Positions 8,114 through 17,668 of a stretch of 64,000 nucleotides of DNA are shown piece after piece. Origin of the DNA: CAYQJS01 sp964417895. GTDB lineage: Bacteria; Chloroflexota; UBA6077; SHYK01. The DNA lies in the NCBI GenBank assembly GCA_964417895.1, contig CAYQJS010000031.1, positions 1 through 64,000 on the forward strand. The letters run 5' to 3'. Every line of letters begins with the position of its first letter. The first letter of the stretch is position 1. Both the position numbers and the translations under genes were made by a program. The notes under the pieces are model-generated. The model saw only the letters and a list, made by a program, of their open reading frames with translations, was not told where the DNA came from and made no database searches.

Positions 8114-9063
8114 CAGTCCTCATTACCGGCGGCATGGGCTTCACAGGGCTGCACACGACGAGGGCGTTCCTGGACGCGGGCGACGACGTCGCCATCACCT
8201 GGTATCAGACCTGGCGGGAGCCCGACTTCATCAGGGACGAATACAACAAGCGAGTGAAGATCGAGCGGGTCGACGTCACGAGCCACCACGACGTGCTCGA
8301 CGCGGTCCGCAAGCACGGGGCCACCGACATCTGTCACCTGGCGGTGCCCGGCCTGGGCGCACTGTCCCCGGCGGAGGACTTTCGGGTGAACATGGCTGGC
8401 CTGATCAACGTGCTCGAGGCGGGGCGCCTGTTCGGCGCGAAGCGCATCTCGGTCGCCAGCTCGCAGACGGTCTATGCCGGCGTGCCGGAGGGCCCTTTCC
8501 GTGAAGACATGAACTTGCCGGCCCAGTCGCGCGGCAACACCGAGGCTTTCAAGAAAGCCTGGGAGATCCTGGCGATGCATTGGGGCGATCGCACCGGCAT
8601 CGAGGTGGTGATGCTCCGCCTCGGTGGCATCGTTGGCCCTCTCTACCACACCCTGGCCAACATCATGAGCCGTATGGTGCACGCGGCAGTCGCAGGGGTG
8701 GAGCCCGACTACGCCCGGGGCAGGGGAGGAGTGCCGTTCGCCAGCGATACGCAGGACTGGGGCTACGTGAAGAACGTGGCGCTGGGCATCCAGCTCCTCC
8801 ACACGACCGATAAGCTCAACCACGCGATCTACAACGTGGGCGGAGGCCGGGCGGTCACCAACCAGGAGATCGTGGACGCCATCCGTGAGCTGATCCCCGA
8901 CGCGAAAGTGCCGATGCAGGAGGGCCGCAGCCCGCGCTGGCGCCCCAATGGCCACATGGACCTCACCCGCCTCATGGAAGACACAGGGTACCGGACCCGG
9001 TACGAGATCCCGGAGGCGGTGGCGGACTACATCAGGTGGTTGCGGGCGGGAAATCCGGTGTAG
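8110..9063 (+). CDS. NAD-dependent epimerase/dehydratase (extended SDR family)
   Basis: 317 aa. Rossmann motif TGGMGFTG at residues 6-13 binds NAD(P). The fold continues as in UDP-sugar epimerases (VASSQTVYAG, then LGGIVGP). Where the family normally has YxxxK this protein reads NTEAFKKAWE: the lysine is there but the tyrosine four residues before it is not, so classical SDR chemistry may be altered. Overlaps the VOC gene by 4 bp and so belongs to the same operon. A pathway step acting on a hydroxylated or lactone intermediate is inference. Confidence 0.85.
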   Translation: MTVLITGGMGFTGLHTTRAFLDAGDDVAITWYQTWREPDFIRDEYNKRVKIERVDVTSHHDVLDAVRKHGATDICHLAVPGLGALSPAEDFRVNMAGLINVLEAGRLFGAKRISVASSQTVYAGVPEGPFREDMNLPAQSRGNTEAFKKAWEILAMHWGDRTGIEVVMLRLGGIVGPLYHTLANIMSRMVHAAVAGVEPDYARGRGGVPFASDTQDWGYVKNVALGIQLLHTTDKLNHAIYNVGGGRAVTNQEIVDAIRELIPDAKVPMQEGRSPRWRPNGHMDLTRLMEDTGYRTRYEIPEAVADYIRWLRAGNPV

Positions 9064-9116
9064 CACTGCGGCGGGAGGGATGGATTGCCACCGCCGCTCC
9101 TTGTCTGGTGCAGGCG

Positions 9117-11000
9117 TCAGCGGGAAGCGTTCCAGCTACCGGTAGTGGTCAGTGCAGTCCCACTGCCGGTGAGAGTCCCGCTGGCGACCCCCGACGCCGC
9201 GCCGATCGTGCCAGAGAGAATGATCGTGTCCGAGTAGCTGTCACTGTATGTTATGGGCGCGGGGCAGGTGGTGACCGGCGTGGCCGGCGGGGTCGCCGTC
9301 CTGCGGCAGTTGCTGTAGGTGCCGGTCTGGGTCCCCTGGAGTTGCCCGGCGCCGGCCTCAATGCGTCCCGTGGCACGGTCAAACGACCCGCTTACTGTTA
9401 CCGTGTAGTCCACCCTCCACCGTAGATCCTTGGTCACGTTATCGCACCGCACTGCGTTCCGCGTGCCTTCGCCGCGGCCCCGCATCGAGGCGGAGAACGT
9501 GCCAGCGTCAGCGTTGACCGTCATCGTCATCGTTCCATTGGTCTGCGGCGCGCGGGAGAAGGAACAAGCCCCGCTAGCGTCCTGCTGGTTCAACGCGAAC
9601 GTACCGGACAGGGTGGTGGTCTGTGTCGTCGGCGTCGCCGTAGCCGCCGGCCCGGTCACCGTCACCGTTTGCTCCACCGTGGCGCAGAGGGTCCCGTTGC
9701 AGGCTGCCAGCACGATAATGTGGCCTCCGGCCGAGCTGAAGCGGGTGGTGAACGGCATGCCATCCCCCCCGGACGGGTTCCCGTCGAGCGCCACCCAACG
9801 GCTACTGGTGACCGTCCCATCTATGGTCGCGGTGCAGGTCACGAGCTCGCTCGGGGCGACTGACTGCGGGCTGCAGGAGACGGACGCGATCGTCGGCGCC
9901 GAGGTGCTGCGCACTTCGATACTACGGGACTGTTCGACGCAGGCGGCGCGGTTCGTCGCAGGGTCATCGTCCGGGTCGGTTCCGTTACAGGCGCGGAACG
10001 TGATCGCGCGCATGCCAGGCTCGCTGAAGGAGGTGCTGAAGCCCTCTCCTCGGCCATCGGCCGGACCGCCGCCTGGCGCCAGCCACCGCCGCGTCGTGAT
10101 CTCGGTCGTTCCCCCGAGCGTGGCGGTGCAGGAGACCATCCCGCCTCGGTCTACCATCGTCGGGGTGCAGCTTAGCGATTCGACTGTGGGCGGGCCCCCG
10201 ACGACAAGGTTCCCCGCCAGCTCGTCACGGCAACGATTGGGGATGGCGCGCCAGGCTTCGGCCTCCAAGTATCCGCGGCCGTCGGCGGCGGATGACAGCT
10301 CGCGCCGGACGCAGCCTCCGAACCGGTTTTCCAAATCGAACACATCGGCCCCTCCGATCCCTCGCTGGAGCAGTTCAGCGCTGTACGTCTGCGTAAGCGC
10401 AGCGACCCAGTGAAGGTCCGGTGACTCGTAGGCTGAACGACACGAACGGCGCGGTGTGTCATTGGAGGAGAGAGGGTCAGGGTTCAGCGACTGTGTGATC
10501 AAGCAGGTCCACAAGTCGGCGCCCAACGGACCGAGAGCGTCGGCGCTCACGCCAGCTTCCTGAAAGATCGCTATCTGGCCGGTGACGCGTTGGTTTACGT
10601 CTACGAGGATTTCATCCCCGGGGAACTCCATTCTTGGCCCGAATCCGCCACTGTTCCGCACGTAGCTCCGACAGGTGGCGCGCGCCGTGTCCAAGTCGAG
10701 GCTCGTGTTGGCGAACGCGAAGCGCAGGCACGCGGCCAGGGGGAGCGTGAGCGACTCCGGCCCGAAGTCGCACGACTCCTCCCTGTTGTCGCTGCTGTTG
10801 ATCTCGTCGCAGATGCTGACGGCTTCCTGCTGCACCCATTGCTCGTCCGCGTCGGAGAGCGGCGGGTCCTGGATCGTGGCGGCGGTGACGTAGCGCACTT
10901 GCGTGGGCAGCGTACCGCTTCCGGGGGCGGCAGCGATCACGAGCATCACGAGGGCGACGCTCACCCGCCACCATTCAGGACTCAGGGTTAGCCGTTTCAT
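9117..11000 (-). CDS. secreted protein with two Ig-like repeats, function unknown
   Basis: 627 aa. Start at 11000 gives a signal peptide (MKRLTLSPEWWRVSVALVML..., cleavage near residues 27-30). The mature N-terminal part (to about residue 260) is rich in spaced cysteines. Two tandem beta-rich repeats follow, each opening with SCxPxxV and containing TCTAT- or SCTAT-like strands and an ACNGT motif, probably disulfide-bonded Ig-like domains. The C terminus (from about residue 440) is Thr/Ser/Gly-rich, beta-type and low in charge. I recognise no enzyme motif. Likely a cell-surface or released protein; it is alone, convergent with the epimerase-like gene. Confidence 0.75.
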   Translation of the reverse strand: MKRLTLSPEWWRVSVALVMLVIAAAPGSGTLPTQVRYVTAATIQDPPLSDADEQWVQQEAVSICDEINSSDNREESCDFGPESLTLPLAACLRFAFANTSLDLDTARATCRSYVRNSGGFGPRMEFPGDEILVDVNQRVTGQIAIFQEAGVSADALGPLGADLWTCLITQSLNPDPLSSNDTPRRSCRSAYESPDLHWVAALTQTYSAELLQRGIGGADVFDLENRFGGCVRRELSSAADGRGYLEAEAWRAIPNRCRDELAGNLVVGGPPTVESLSCTPTMVDRGGMVSCTATLGGTTEITTRRWLAPGGGPADGRGEGFSTSFSEPGMRAITFRACNGTDPDDDPATNRAACVEQSRSIEVRSTSAPTIASVSCSPQSVAPSELVTCTATIDGTVTSSRWVALDGNPSGGDGMPFTTRFSSAGGHIIVLAACNGTLCATVEQTVTVTGPAATATPTTQTTTLSGTFALNQQDASGACSFSRAPQTNGTMTMTVNADAGTFSASMRGRGEGTRNAVRCDNVTKDLRWRVDYTVTVSGSFDRATGRIEAGAGQLQGTQTGTYSNCRRTATPPATPVTTCPAPITYSDSYSDTIILSGTIGAASGVASGTLTGSGTALTTTGSWNASR

Positions 11001-11152
11001 GCGGATCCTTTCTGGCACCTTTCGTTGGAGAGATTCTATCGCGGGGCAGCGGCGCTGGAACCACGCTGGTCTCTCCATTCCTTCAGCCGCGCAGACTGCG
11101 TGATAGGATAGGCCAAACCAACTACCAAATAGGTCGAAGGGAGGCGGATCCC

Positions 11153-11950
11153 ATGCAGGCTCGACTCAAGCACGTGGCCATCAGCAGCAATGAGAACGAG
11201 CGCGCCCGCGAGTTCTACGAGGCGCTCTTCGGGATGAAACGCGACCACGGGAATGTCGTTACGGACGGGTACGTCGGGATGAACGTCAACGGGCGAGGGG
11301 CCGGTCGCCAGGCGGGTCTCGACCATTTCGGCTTCGAGGTCGACGACGTCCAGCGGATCTTCGCCAACGTTGAGGACAACTGGCCGACGGTGCACTACCT
11401 GTAACGGCCGGCAAGCCGGCCTTTCGCCGCGATTGGCATGCATGATCCGGCCGGCAACGTCTTCGACCTCTCGCAGGCCGGCATGGAGAACCGCCGGGGT
11501 GTATACGCCGACGTGCCCGGCATCGAGAACCGGCACCCGCGCCATATCACGCACCTGGTGCTGCGGGCTGTGGACCCGTTGACGGTTGCCGCCTTCTACC
11601 AGGACGTTCTCGGCCTCCGGGAGGAGCCGAAGCCCACGGACGACCCCAACACCTATCTGAGCGACGGGTCTGTGACGTTCGTCATAGCTCCGTGGTGAAT
11701 CGCGGACTTCGCCGGCACCGGCGTCGAGCGGCCAGCGCTGGACCACATCGGTTTCGAAGTCGAAAGCATCGAGGCGTTCAAGGCGGATCTCGATCGGCTG
11801 GTGGCGACCGAGCCTCGCCTCGCTCCCCGCACGTTGAAGAGCGAGGAGGGCGCCATCCGCCTGAGCCTCCTTTCGAGGTGCCGCTACGGTCAGCTCCAGT
11901 TGGTGGACCCGGATGGCGTGCTCCTGGACGTCAGCAAGGCGCCGCGGTAG
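11153..11950 (+). pseudogene. two-domain VOC protein interrupted by two in-frame stop codons
   Basis: One uninterrupted phase of 266 codons runs from the ATG at 11153 (ribosome site GGGAGGCGG) to TAG at 11948-11950, but contains TAA at 11402-11404 and TGA at 11696-11698. The translation on both sides of each stop is convincing VOC sequence: domain 1 opens with LKHVAISSNENERAREFY and closes with MHDPAGNVFDLSQAG after the first stop; domain 2 opens with HITHLVLRAVDPLTVAAFY and closes with LVDPDGVLLDVSKAPR after the second. Each stop is one substitution from a sense codon (e.g. AAA, CGA). No frameshift is needed. Recent inactivation or base-calling error are the leading explanations. Confidence 0.85.
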
Positions 11951-12014
11951 CCTTCGGAGCCCGCTGTCAGGCTGACGAGTCATGGGCCTTGGGCCCGCCC
12001 CGAACCCATGAAGA

Positions 12015-12096
12015 CCGCTCATGGTGAGCTTGTCGAACCATGAGGCGAAGGTTGCCGACCCCCAGGCTCGTCCTTCGACAGGCTCAGGACGAGCGG
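12015..12096. repeat. CCGCTC...GAGCGG palindromic element (family B)
   Basis: About 82 bp. Left arm starts CCGCTCATGGTGAGCTTGTC, right arm ends with AGGCTCAGGACGAGCGG; the arms are inverted copies, so the element can fold into a long hairpin. Further copies at 17820, 26428 and 55211 and a half copy at 34482. It abuts a family A element 4 bp away. Confidence 0.85.
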
Positions 12097-12100
12097 TATT

Positions 12101-12161
12101 TTCATGCTGAGCGGAGCGAAGCATCTGGCGGCAGATCCTTCGCCTTCGGCTCAGGGTGACA
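12101..12161. repeat. family A palindromic element
   Basis: TCATGCTGAGCG on the left and CTCAGGGTGACA on the right, with AGCGAAGCATCTG and GATCCTTCGC between, as in the other family A copies. It ends 47 bp before a binding-protein start and so lies in that gene's promoter or leader region. Confidence 0.8.
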
Positions 12162-12208
12162 ATGTTTGAATGGCTCAGAATGACAACCGTGGTGGCGGAG
12201 CGACTCGA

Positions 12209-13939
12209 ATGGCCATAACTCGCCGTCCTCGTGCGTCGATTGTGGTGGCCTTCGCCCTCGCGCTAGCCGTCGCCGGCTGCGGGGCGCCGCCCTCTCCACG
12301 CGCGGAGTCGTCTCCGTCCGATGCCCTCGCCGCCGAACGCGCGGGGCTGAAGCGCTTTACCGCGGCCGTCCGCGGCTTCCCCCAGAGCGTCAGCACCATG
12401 ATCGATGCAGCGGGGGTGGGATCCACAGCGGGTCTGCGTGAGGTGCAGGAGCTCCTGAACGCGGGACTCGGGATCACCGACAGCGAGGGTCGGCTGCGCC
12501 CGCAACTGGCCGAGGCGGTCCCTTCGGCGGAGAACGGTCTCTGGAGGCTCCTTCCGGACGGCCGAATGGAGACAACCTGGCGGCTGAGGCCGGGAATCCA
12601 GTGGCACGACGGCGCGCCGTTCACGGCGGACGACCTCCTGTTCAGCGCAGCCGTGGCCCAGGATCAGAGTCTGGCCATCGTGCTCGACAGCGCATTCGAG
12701 TCTATTGAGGCAGCCGAGGCGCCGGACGCCGGGACGTTCGTGGTTCGCTGGAGGCGGCCTTTCATCAGGGCCGACGAGCTGTTCTCCAGCGTCGCGGCAG
12801 GCCGGTCAGTCCTCCCGATGCCGAAGCACCTGTTGGAGCGGGCCTACGTGGAGGACCGCGCGAACTTCGTGGCGCAGGTCTACTTTGCGGAGGGATTCGT
12901 CGGGACCGGTCCGTTCCGGTTGCGCGAGTTGGTTCGGGACAGCCACCTGATCGTCGTTGCCAACGATCACTACGCCCTCGGTCGCCCGAGGGTTGATGAG
13001 ATCGAGGTGCGGTTTATCGGCGACTTCAACGTACTGGTAGCCAACGTGCTGGCCGGTGCCGTGGAGTACAATTTCGGGCGAGGGCTCTCGCTGGAACAAG
13101 CGCTCGAGGCGCGCGCCCTGTGGCGCGAGGGGCGGATGGATACCTCGCTCGCCGCCATCACGGCGCTGTACCCGCAGTTTCTCAATCCGAGTCCAGCGAT
13201 CGTGTCGGACCGGCGTTTCAGACGGGCGCTGCTGCATGCGATCGACCGCCAGCAGATGACTGAGACTTTGCAGGCAGGGCTCAGCCCCGTAGCCCACGGG
13301 CCGCTCGTTCCCACCGAGGCAGACGCCCGGGAGGTGGAAGGGCGTGTGGTGCGGTACGAGTACGATGCTCGGCAGGCGGTCCAGCTGCTGGAGAGCCTGG
13401 GTTATCAACGGGCGCCCGATGGCGACTTGCGCGACCCGGGAGGGCAGCGACTCGCGGTGAAGATCCAGAGCACGATCGACGACCTGCGCCAGAAGATGAT
13501 GCCCGTGATTGGAGACTACTGGCGACAGGTGGGCGTGGACATGGAGCAGGTGATCGTGCCGCGCCAACTCTCACAAGATCGCCAGGTGCGCGCTGAGTTT
13601 GCAGCGTTCGATTTCACTCGCCAGCCGGGCGACGTCGTCCGCTTCCACAGCTCGCAGACGCCGCTCCCCGAAAACGCGTACCGGGGCAACAACCGGACGC
13701 GCTACCGGAGTCCCGAGCTCGACTCGCTGATCGACCGCTACCTGGCGACCATCCCACGCCAGGAGCGACTGCGGTTCCTGGGTGACGCGCTCCACCACCT
13801 CACCGACAACCTGGTGGTGATGGGGATCTTTTACATCGTCGAGCCAACGCTTATCACCGACCGCCTCCTCAACGTGCATGAGCGCCGCTCAGAAGAGGCG
13901 ACCCACACCTGGAACGCCCACGAATGGGAGCTCCGGTAG
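12209..13939 (+). CDS. SBP_bac_5 family lipoprotein, copy 3
   Basis: 576 aa. Lipobox VAGC at Cys24 after a hydrophobic stretch. SBP_bac_5 marks are PDGRMETTWRLRPGIQWHDG, the RRALLHAIDRQQM helix and the C-terminal THTWNAHEWELR tail. The ATG at 12209 follows GGCGGAG; an ATG 13 codons upstream is possible but has a poorer site. Orphan: neither neighbour is a permease. It resembles the copies at 24.7 and 35.8 kb more than copies 1 and 2, so it belongs to another sub-group. Ligand unknown. Confidence 0.92.
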   Translation: MAITRRPRASIVVAFALALAVAGCGAPPSPRAESSPSDALAAERAGLKRFTAAVRGFPQSVSTMIDAAGVGSTAGLREVQELLNAGLGITDSEGRLRPQLAEAVPSAENGLWRLLPDGRMETTWRLRPGIQWHDGAPFTADDLLFSAAVAQDQSLAIVLDSAFESIEAAEAPDAGTFVVRWRRPFIRADELFSSVAAGRSVLPMPKHLLERAYVEDRANFVAQVYFAEGFVGTGPFRLRELVRDSHLIVVANDHYALGRPRVDEIEVRFIGDFNVLVANVLAGAVEYNFGRGLSLEQALEARALWREGRMDTSLAAITALYPQFLNPSPAIVSDRRFRRALLHAIDRQQMTETLQAGLSPVAHGPLVPTEADAREVEGRVVRYEYDARQAVQLLESLGYQRAPDGDLRDPGGQRLAVKIQSTIDDLRQKMMPVIGDYWRQVGVDMEQVIVPRQLSQDRQVRAEFAAFDFTRQPGDVVRFHSSQTPLPENAYRGNNRTRYRSPELDSLIDRYLATIPRQERLRFLGDALHHLTDNLVVMGIFYIVEPTLITDRLLNVHERRSEEATHTWNAHEWELR

Positions 13940-14027
13940 TCTTTCGCCGTAACGGGCCCCATGACCGCGGGTCAGGCTGAGGCATCCACCTTGCCCACGG
14001 CCGAGGCTGTGAAGCCTGGGGCCGAGT

Positions 14028-15026
14028 TCAGTCGACCCGCAAGCTGTCGCCAAAGACGGCGCAGTTACTCGTTGTGAACACGTCGGCTCCGCCGAGTCGG
14101 CCGACCCAGGACGGGATCGTTCGTTCGGCGCAAACCCGCGCCACTTCGCCCAGGTAGGCGTCGAACAAGGCCCATGGGTTGTCGAAGCCAACCCTCTGCG
14201 CGACGGCCATGAAATCCACCGTCTGGAGCGCGAACATCGCGTTGTCGCGCACATCGTTGATGTACTGCTTCTGGATCTCCACGTCTTGCCGGGTGCCCAG
14301 CCGGCTCACGTGCCCGCCGACGAAAACATCGAAGTCGAATCCCAGGATGTCGTCATGCGCCTGCACAAAGGCAGGCACATCCGTAGCGAGCCCTAGCTGC
14401 TTGAACGGCACCCACCCCGGGAAGACGATGTCCACGACATTAAGAACTTTCTGCCGAGGGGCGTAGATGTAGATGTTGCCCGGCTCGTGGATTGGCCCGC
14501 GGTAGGACAGCTCGAGCCGCTGGCTGCCCACCTCGAGGACATGGGCGCTCGAAAAAGTAACGGTGGGCATCGGCCTGCGCGGATCGTTGGCCCTTCTGAG
14601 CAGAGCCGCCGTCTCCTCCTGGGCGATGATGGTGACGTTGCTCGGGAACAACGACGCCGCGCCGATGTGGTCCACGTGTGCGTGGCTGTAGATCAGGTGC
14701 GTGATTGGCTCATTAGTCACTTCCCGGATCGCTGCGAGCAGGCGCTCCCCCAGGTTTGGAGGCGCGTCGACTGCAATCACCCCCTGGCCCGTGGTGAGGA
14801 AGATCACCTGGTAGACGCCGTCCGTAACCCAGTACAGCCCGCCGTTGATCTCCTGCACCAGGTAGCCCTTTGCTGGATCTACGGCGGGGCCACGGGCTGC
14901 CGGGGGAATCGGGGCAGCTTGAGCGAGGACGTCCTGGATGGCGGCCTCTTGCGCGTGGCCCGGGAGCGCCGCTCCTAGCAACAGTGCGACGGTCCAGAAC
15001 AGCCCAGCGGCAAGACGCTTGCTCAC
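14028..15026 (-). CDS. exported metallo-beta-lactamase-fold hydrolase
   Basis: 332 aa. The GTG at 15026 gives a classical Sec signal peptide ending GHAQ and follows GAGGTGATC; an ATG 17 codons upstream would put a polar tail before the signal. The metal site is HAHVDH with further histidines downstream (EPGNIYI and GGHVSR regions), as in the Zn-dependent MBL superfamily. A periplasmic or surface hydrolase of an ester, lactone or thioester is likely. It is followed downstream by no gene on the same strand within 80 bp. Confidence 0.85.
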   Translation of the reverse strand: MSKRLAAGLFWTVALLLGAALPGHAQEAAIQDVLAQAAPIPPAARGPAVDPAKGYLVQEINGGLYWVTDGVYQVIFLTTGQGVIAVDAPPNLGERLLAAIREVTNEPITHLIYSHAHVDHIGAASLFPSNVTIIAQEETAALLRRANDPRRPMPTVTFSSAHVLEVGSQRLELSYRGPIHEPGNIYIYAPRQKVLNVVDIVFPGWVPFKQLGLATDVPAFVQAHDDILGFDFDVFVGGHVSRLGTRQDVEIQKQYINDVRDNAMFALQTVDFMAVAQRVGFDNPWALFDAYLGEVARVCAERTIPSWVGRLGGADVFTTSNCAVFGDSLRVD

Positions 15027-15204
15027 TCCGATCACCTCGTTATCTGTAGAGTCGCTTACCGCTTGAGAGAACGGCAAGCGACCGTGACTATAAGCGATCT
15101 GGGTCTACGGACAAATACGCCGACGGACGCGGCACGAGCCGACGCCCGGTGTTCTTCGGGAATTCCGCGGAGGTTGTCGAGCGCGAGGCTTCGCGACCGC
15201 CGCC

Positions 15205-16383
15205 TCAGGCAGGCGTCGCGGCTGTGCGTCGCCTCCCCGAGTGGCGGAGGGACTCATCCAGGTTGGTGTCGATCATCGCGTGGTTGGGGTCGCGGATCAC
15301 CACCATGGGGTCGTCGCCTCGGAGTACTTTCTCGATCTCGCGCCGCAGCATATCGCGGAGCATCACGACCCCGCGGTCCGACGTCGCCAGGTGCTCCACC
15401 GCTCGATTGGTGATCTGTCCCTGGGTCTCCCACGCCATGTAGTCCTGAATCTGATTGTCGATCTGGGTGGGGTCCCAGAATCGGAACATCGTGTGCGGAT
15501 AGAGCGCATCGGGCGGGTTCTTGTAAGGCTCGCGATACTCGACGGGAAGCTCGTCCTCTTCCTCGTCCACCAGGCTTCCGTCCTCCGTCGGGTGGAAACG
15601 CACGAACACAACGTAGCAGTGCGTGTCGTCCATCGGCACCCGAATTTGCGTGGTGTTGCCGACGCGCAGGATGTTCGGGAAAAGAATCGGGTGCTCCTCA
15701 CCCCCGACCTCCTGGTGCACCCGCTTCTTCATCAGGCCGAACCAGGTCTCGCGAAAGTCGTAGGCCTCGACGTCATCGACGAAGCCTCGGGTCGGGTTCG
15801 CCGCGCCATGCCCGCGCTCGGGATGCTGGTGGAGGATGTCCGCGTGCGCCGGGTCGGCGGAGTTTTCCATGGGCTGCAGCCAGTTGCAGTCGAGCCGCGG
15901 GTGCACGATGATGCGCCTCCGCCCGTCTTTGCGCACCCAGAGGTCGTATCTCGGGATCTCGGGAGCGGGTTGCGGCCCCAGATATGCCCAGTAGAGCCCG
16001 ACGAACTTCCGCACCGGGTACGCCTTGTGCCTGACCGTGAGGTAGAACTTGCTGTCGGCCGGCTCGGCCGGTGTCTCCAGGCAATTCCCATGGGTGTCGT
16101 ACAGCCAGCCGTGGTAGGCGCAGGATATCCCCCGCTCCTCCACTCGGCCGTAGAGGAGCGAGGCGCTGCGGTGCGAGCAATGGTCGGCGAGGAGGCCCAC
16201 GCCGCCGCTCCTGTCCTTGAACAGGACCAGGTCCTCCCCGAGGAGGCGGACGAAGCGGGTAGGATGCTCGTCGCTCAGCTCCTGGACGGGGGCCACGGGA
16301 TGCCAGTAGCGGCGGAGCAGCTCGCCCGCCGGCTCACCGGGACCGACACGAGTCAGGAAGTCGTTCTCTACCTTGGTCAGCAT
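15205..16383 (-). CDS. Rieske non-heme iron oxygenase, alpha subunit
   Basis: 392 aa. Rieske [2Fe-2S] ligands C69-x-H71 and C88-x2-H91; mononuclear iron site D177-x2-H180-x4-H185. Length and motif order match phenoxybenzoate/phthalate-type dioxygenase alpha subunits that hydroxylate or demethylate an aromatic ring. Start ATG follows GGAGGTAGGCG. No reductase or ferredoxin gene is next to it, so electrons must come from a partner encoded elsewhere. The divergent gene at 16643 is related to dihydroxyphthalate decarboxylase, which supports an aromatic-acid theme but does not fix the substrate. Confidence 0.93.
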   Translation of the reverse strand: MLTKVENDFLTRVGPGEPAGELLRRYWHPVAPVQELSDEHPTRFVRLLGEDLVLFKDRSGGVGLLADHCSHRSASLLYGRVEERGISCAYHGWLYDTHGNCLETPAEPADSKFYLTVRHKAYPVRKFVGLYWAYLGPQPAPEIPRYDLWVRKDGRRRIIVHPRLDCNWLQPMENSADPAHADILHQHPERGHGAANPTRGFVDDVEAYDFRETWFGLMKKRVHQEVGGEEHPILFPNILRVGNTTQIRVPMDDTHCYVVFVRFHPTEDGSLVDEEEDELPVEYREPYKNPPDALYPHTMFRFWDPTQIDNQIQDYMAWETQGQITNRAVEHLATSDRGVVMLRDMLRREIEKVLRGDDPMVVIRDPNHAMIDTNLDESLRHSGRRRTAATPA

Positions 16384-16570
16384 CGCCTACCTCCACGAAC
16401 GCGCACCCTGTCAGCGCACGCTTTTCGTCGTCGCCACTATCGCCAATCATTCGAAGTCTTGCGCCATGGTAGCATGCACCGCGCGAGCGAGGATCGCAAC
16501 CAAGATCGGCGAGGGAAGCGGTTAGCGGTAACGGGAGTGTCGGCCCCGCCGACGGAGCGGGGAGATGCCC

Positions 16571-16608
16571 GTCCCCCCTTGAGGGGGAGGGTTGGGGTGG
16601 GGGGTGAT
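16571..16608. repeat. CCCCCTTGAGGGGGAGGG palindromic repeat
   Basis: One unit of the C-rich/G-rich family, with a TTGA loop and GGTTGGGGTGGGGGG tail, between the divergent Rieske and decarboxylase-like genes. It ends 35 bp before the plus-strand start, so it may be part of that mRNA leader. Confidence 0.75.
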
Positions 16609-16642
16609 CTTTGGCGCCATGCTCCGCTGAAGAGGTGAGAAT

Positions 16643-17644
16643 ATGACCGAGCTTCGCTTGACTTTCGGCTGCGGCGACTACGACCGCACACGCGCGCTGG
16701 TCGACGGCACCGTCCACCCCGAAGGCATCCGCCTGGACTGGGAGCGCGTGGACGTCCCCCACCATTTGTTCGTGCGCGTCCTCGCGGGAGAGTTCGACGT
16801 CGCCGAGATGTCGCTCTCGGGCCACACGACTGCGATGGCGCGCGGCGACAGCGATCTGGTCGGGATCCCCGTGTTCACGTCGCGCCTGTTTCGGCACAGC
16901 TTCATCTTTGTCAACACGGATAGCGGAATCGCCCGACCCGAAGATCTGGTCGGCCGGCGGGTCGGCACGACCGATTACAGCGTCAGCGCCGCCGTCTGGA
17001 TCCGCGGAATGCTCCAGCACGACTACGGGGTGTTGCCCGGCCAGATGCGCTGGTACCTGGGAGGACTGAACGATACCCGGCCCGTGGTTCCGTTGGTGAC
17101 TCGACGCCCGACGGACGTGGAGATCCAGGACATCCCTACGGATGCCACACTCGGGGGCTTGCTCGAAGCGGGCGAGTTGGACGCGGTCATCTCCCCCGGC
17201 GTCCCGGACGTCATCAAACGCGGCTCGCCAAAGGTGCGCCGCTTGTTCCAGAACTATCCCGAAGTGGAAGCTGATTATTTCCGCCGCACCGGCATCGTGC
17301 CCATCATGCACATGGTGATCGTCCGACGTGGCGTCCACGAGCAGCACCCCTGGGTTGCCCGAAGCCTCTACGACGCGTTCTGCGGGGCCAAGCGGATCAG
17401 CTACCGATCACTCGGAGATACGGGTGCGCCACGGGTCACGCTGACCTGGCTCCAGGCCTGGTTGGAGAAAGAGCGCGAGATCTTCGGCGACAACCCCTGG
17501 CCCTACGGCTTCAAGCCGAACAGGAAGACCATCGAGGCGCTCACCACCTACGTCCACGAGCAGGGGCTCGCCGAGCGGCTCGTCCCGCCCGAAAGCCTGT
17601 TCGCCGAGGAAACGCTCGACCTGGAAGACGTGCCTCGGGTCTGA
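16643..17644 (+). CDS. 4,5-dihydroxyphthalate decarboxylase-like / periplasmic-binding-fold protein
   Basis: 333 aa, no signal peptide. The sequence follows the Pht5-type family (LTFGCGDYDRTRALVDGTV, then the DVAEMSLSG motif and the DLVGRRVGTTDY stretch), a type II periplasmic-binding fold used inside the cell. Characterised members decarboxylate 4,5-dihydroxyphthalate; most others are unproven. Ribosome site AGAGGTGAGAAT before the ATG. Divergent from the Rieske oxygenase gene with 259 bp between, so the two could share a regulator. Function of the family is known only in part, hence the cautious name. Confidence 0.85.
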   Translation: MTELRLTFGCGDYDRTRALVDGTVHPEGIRLDWERVDVPHHLFVRVLAGEFDVAEMSLSGHTTAMARGDSDLVGIPVFTSRLFRHSFIFVNTDSGIARPEDLVGRRVGTTDYSVSAAVWIRGMLQHDYGVLPGQMRWYLGGLNDTRPVVPLVTRRPTDVEIQDIPTDATLGGLLEAGELDAVISPGVPDVIKRGSPKVRRLFQNYPEVEADYFRRTGIVPIMHMVIVRRGVHEQHPWVARSLYDAFCGAKRISYRSLGDTGAPRVTLTWLQAWLEKEREIFGDNPWPYGFKPNRKTIEALTTYVHEQGLAERLVPPESLFAEETLDLEDVPRV

Positions 17645-17668
17645 CGCTGCCGCAGAGTCTGTGAGCGC

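Noticed and set aside
11402..11698. Recoding (selenocysteine or pyrrolysine) in the VOC gene
   Set aside because: One stop is TAA, which is not used for either, and the surrounding VOC family has no special residue there.
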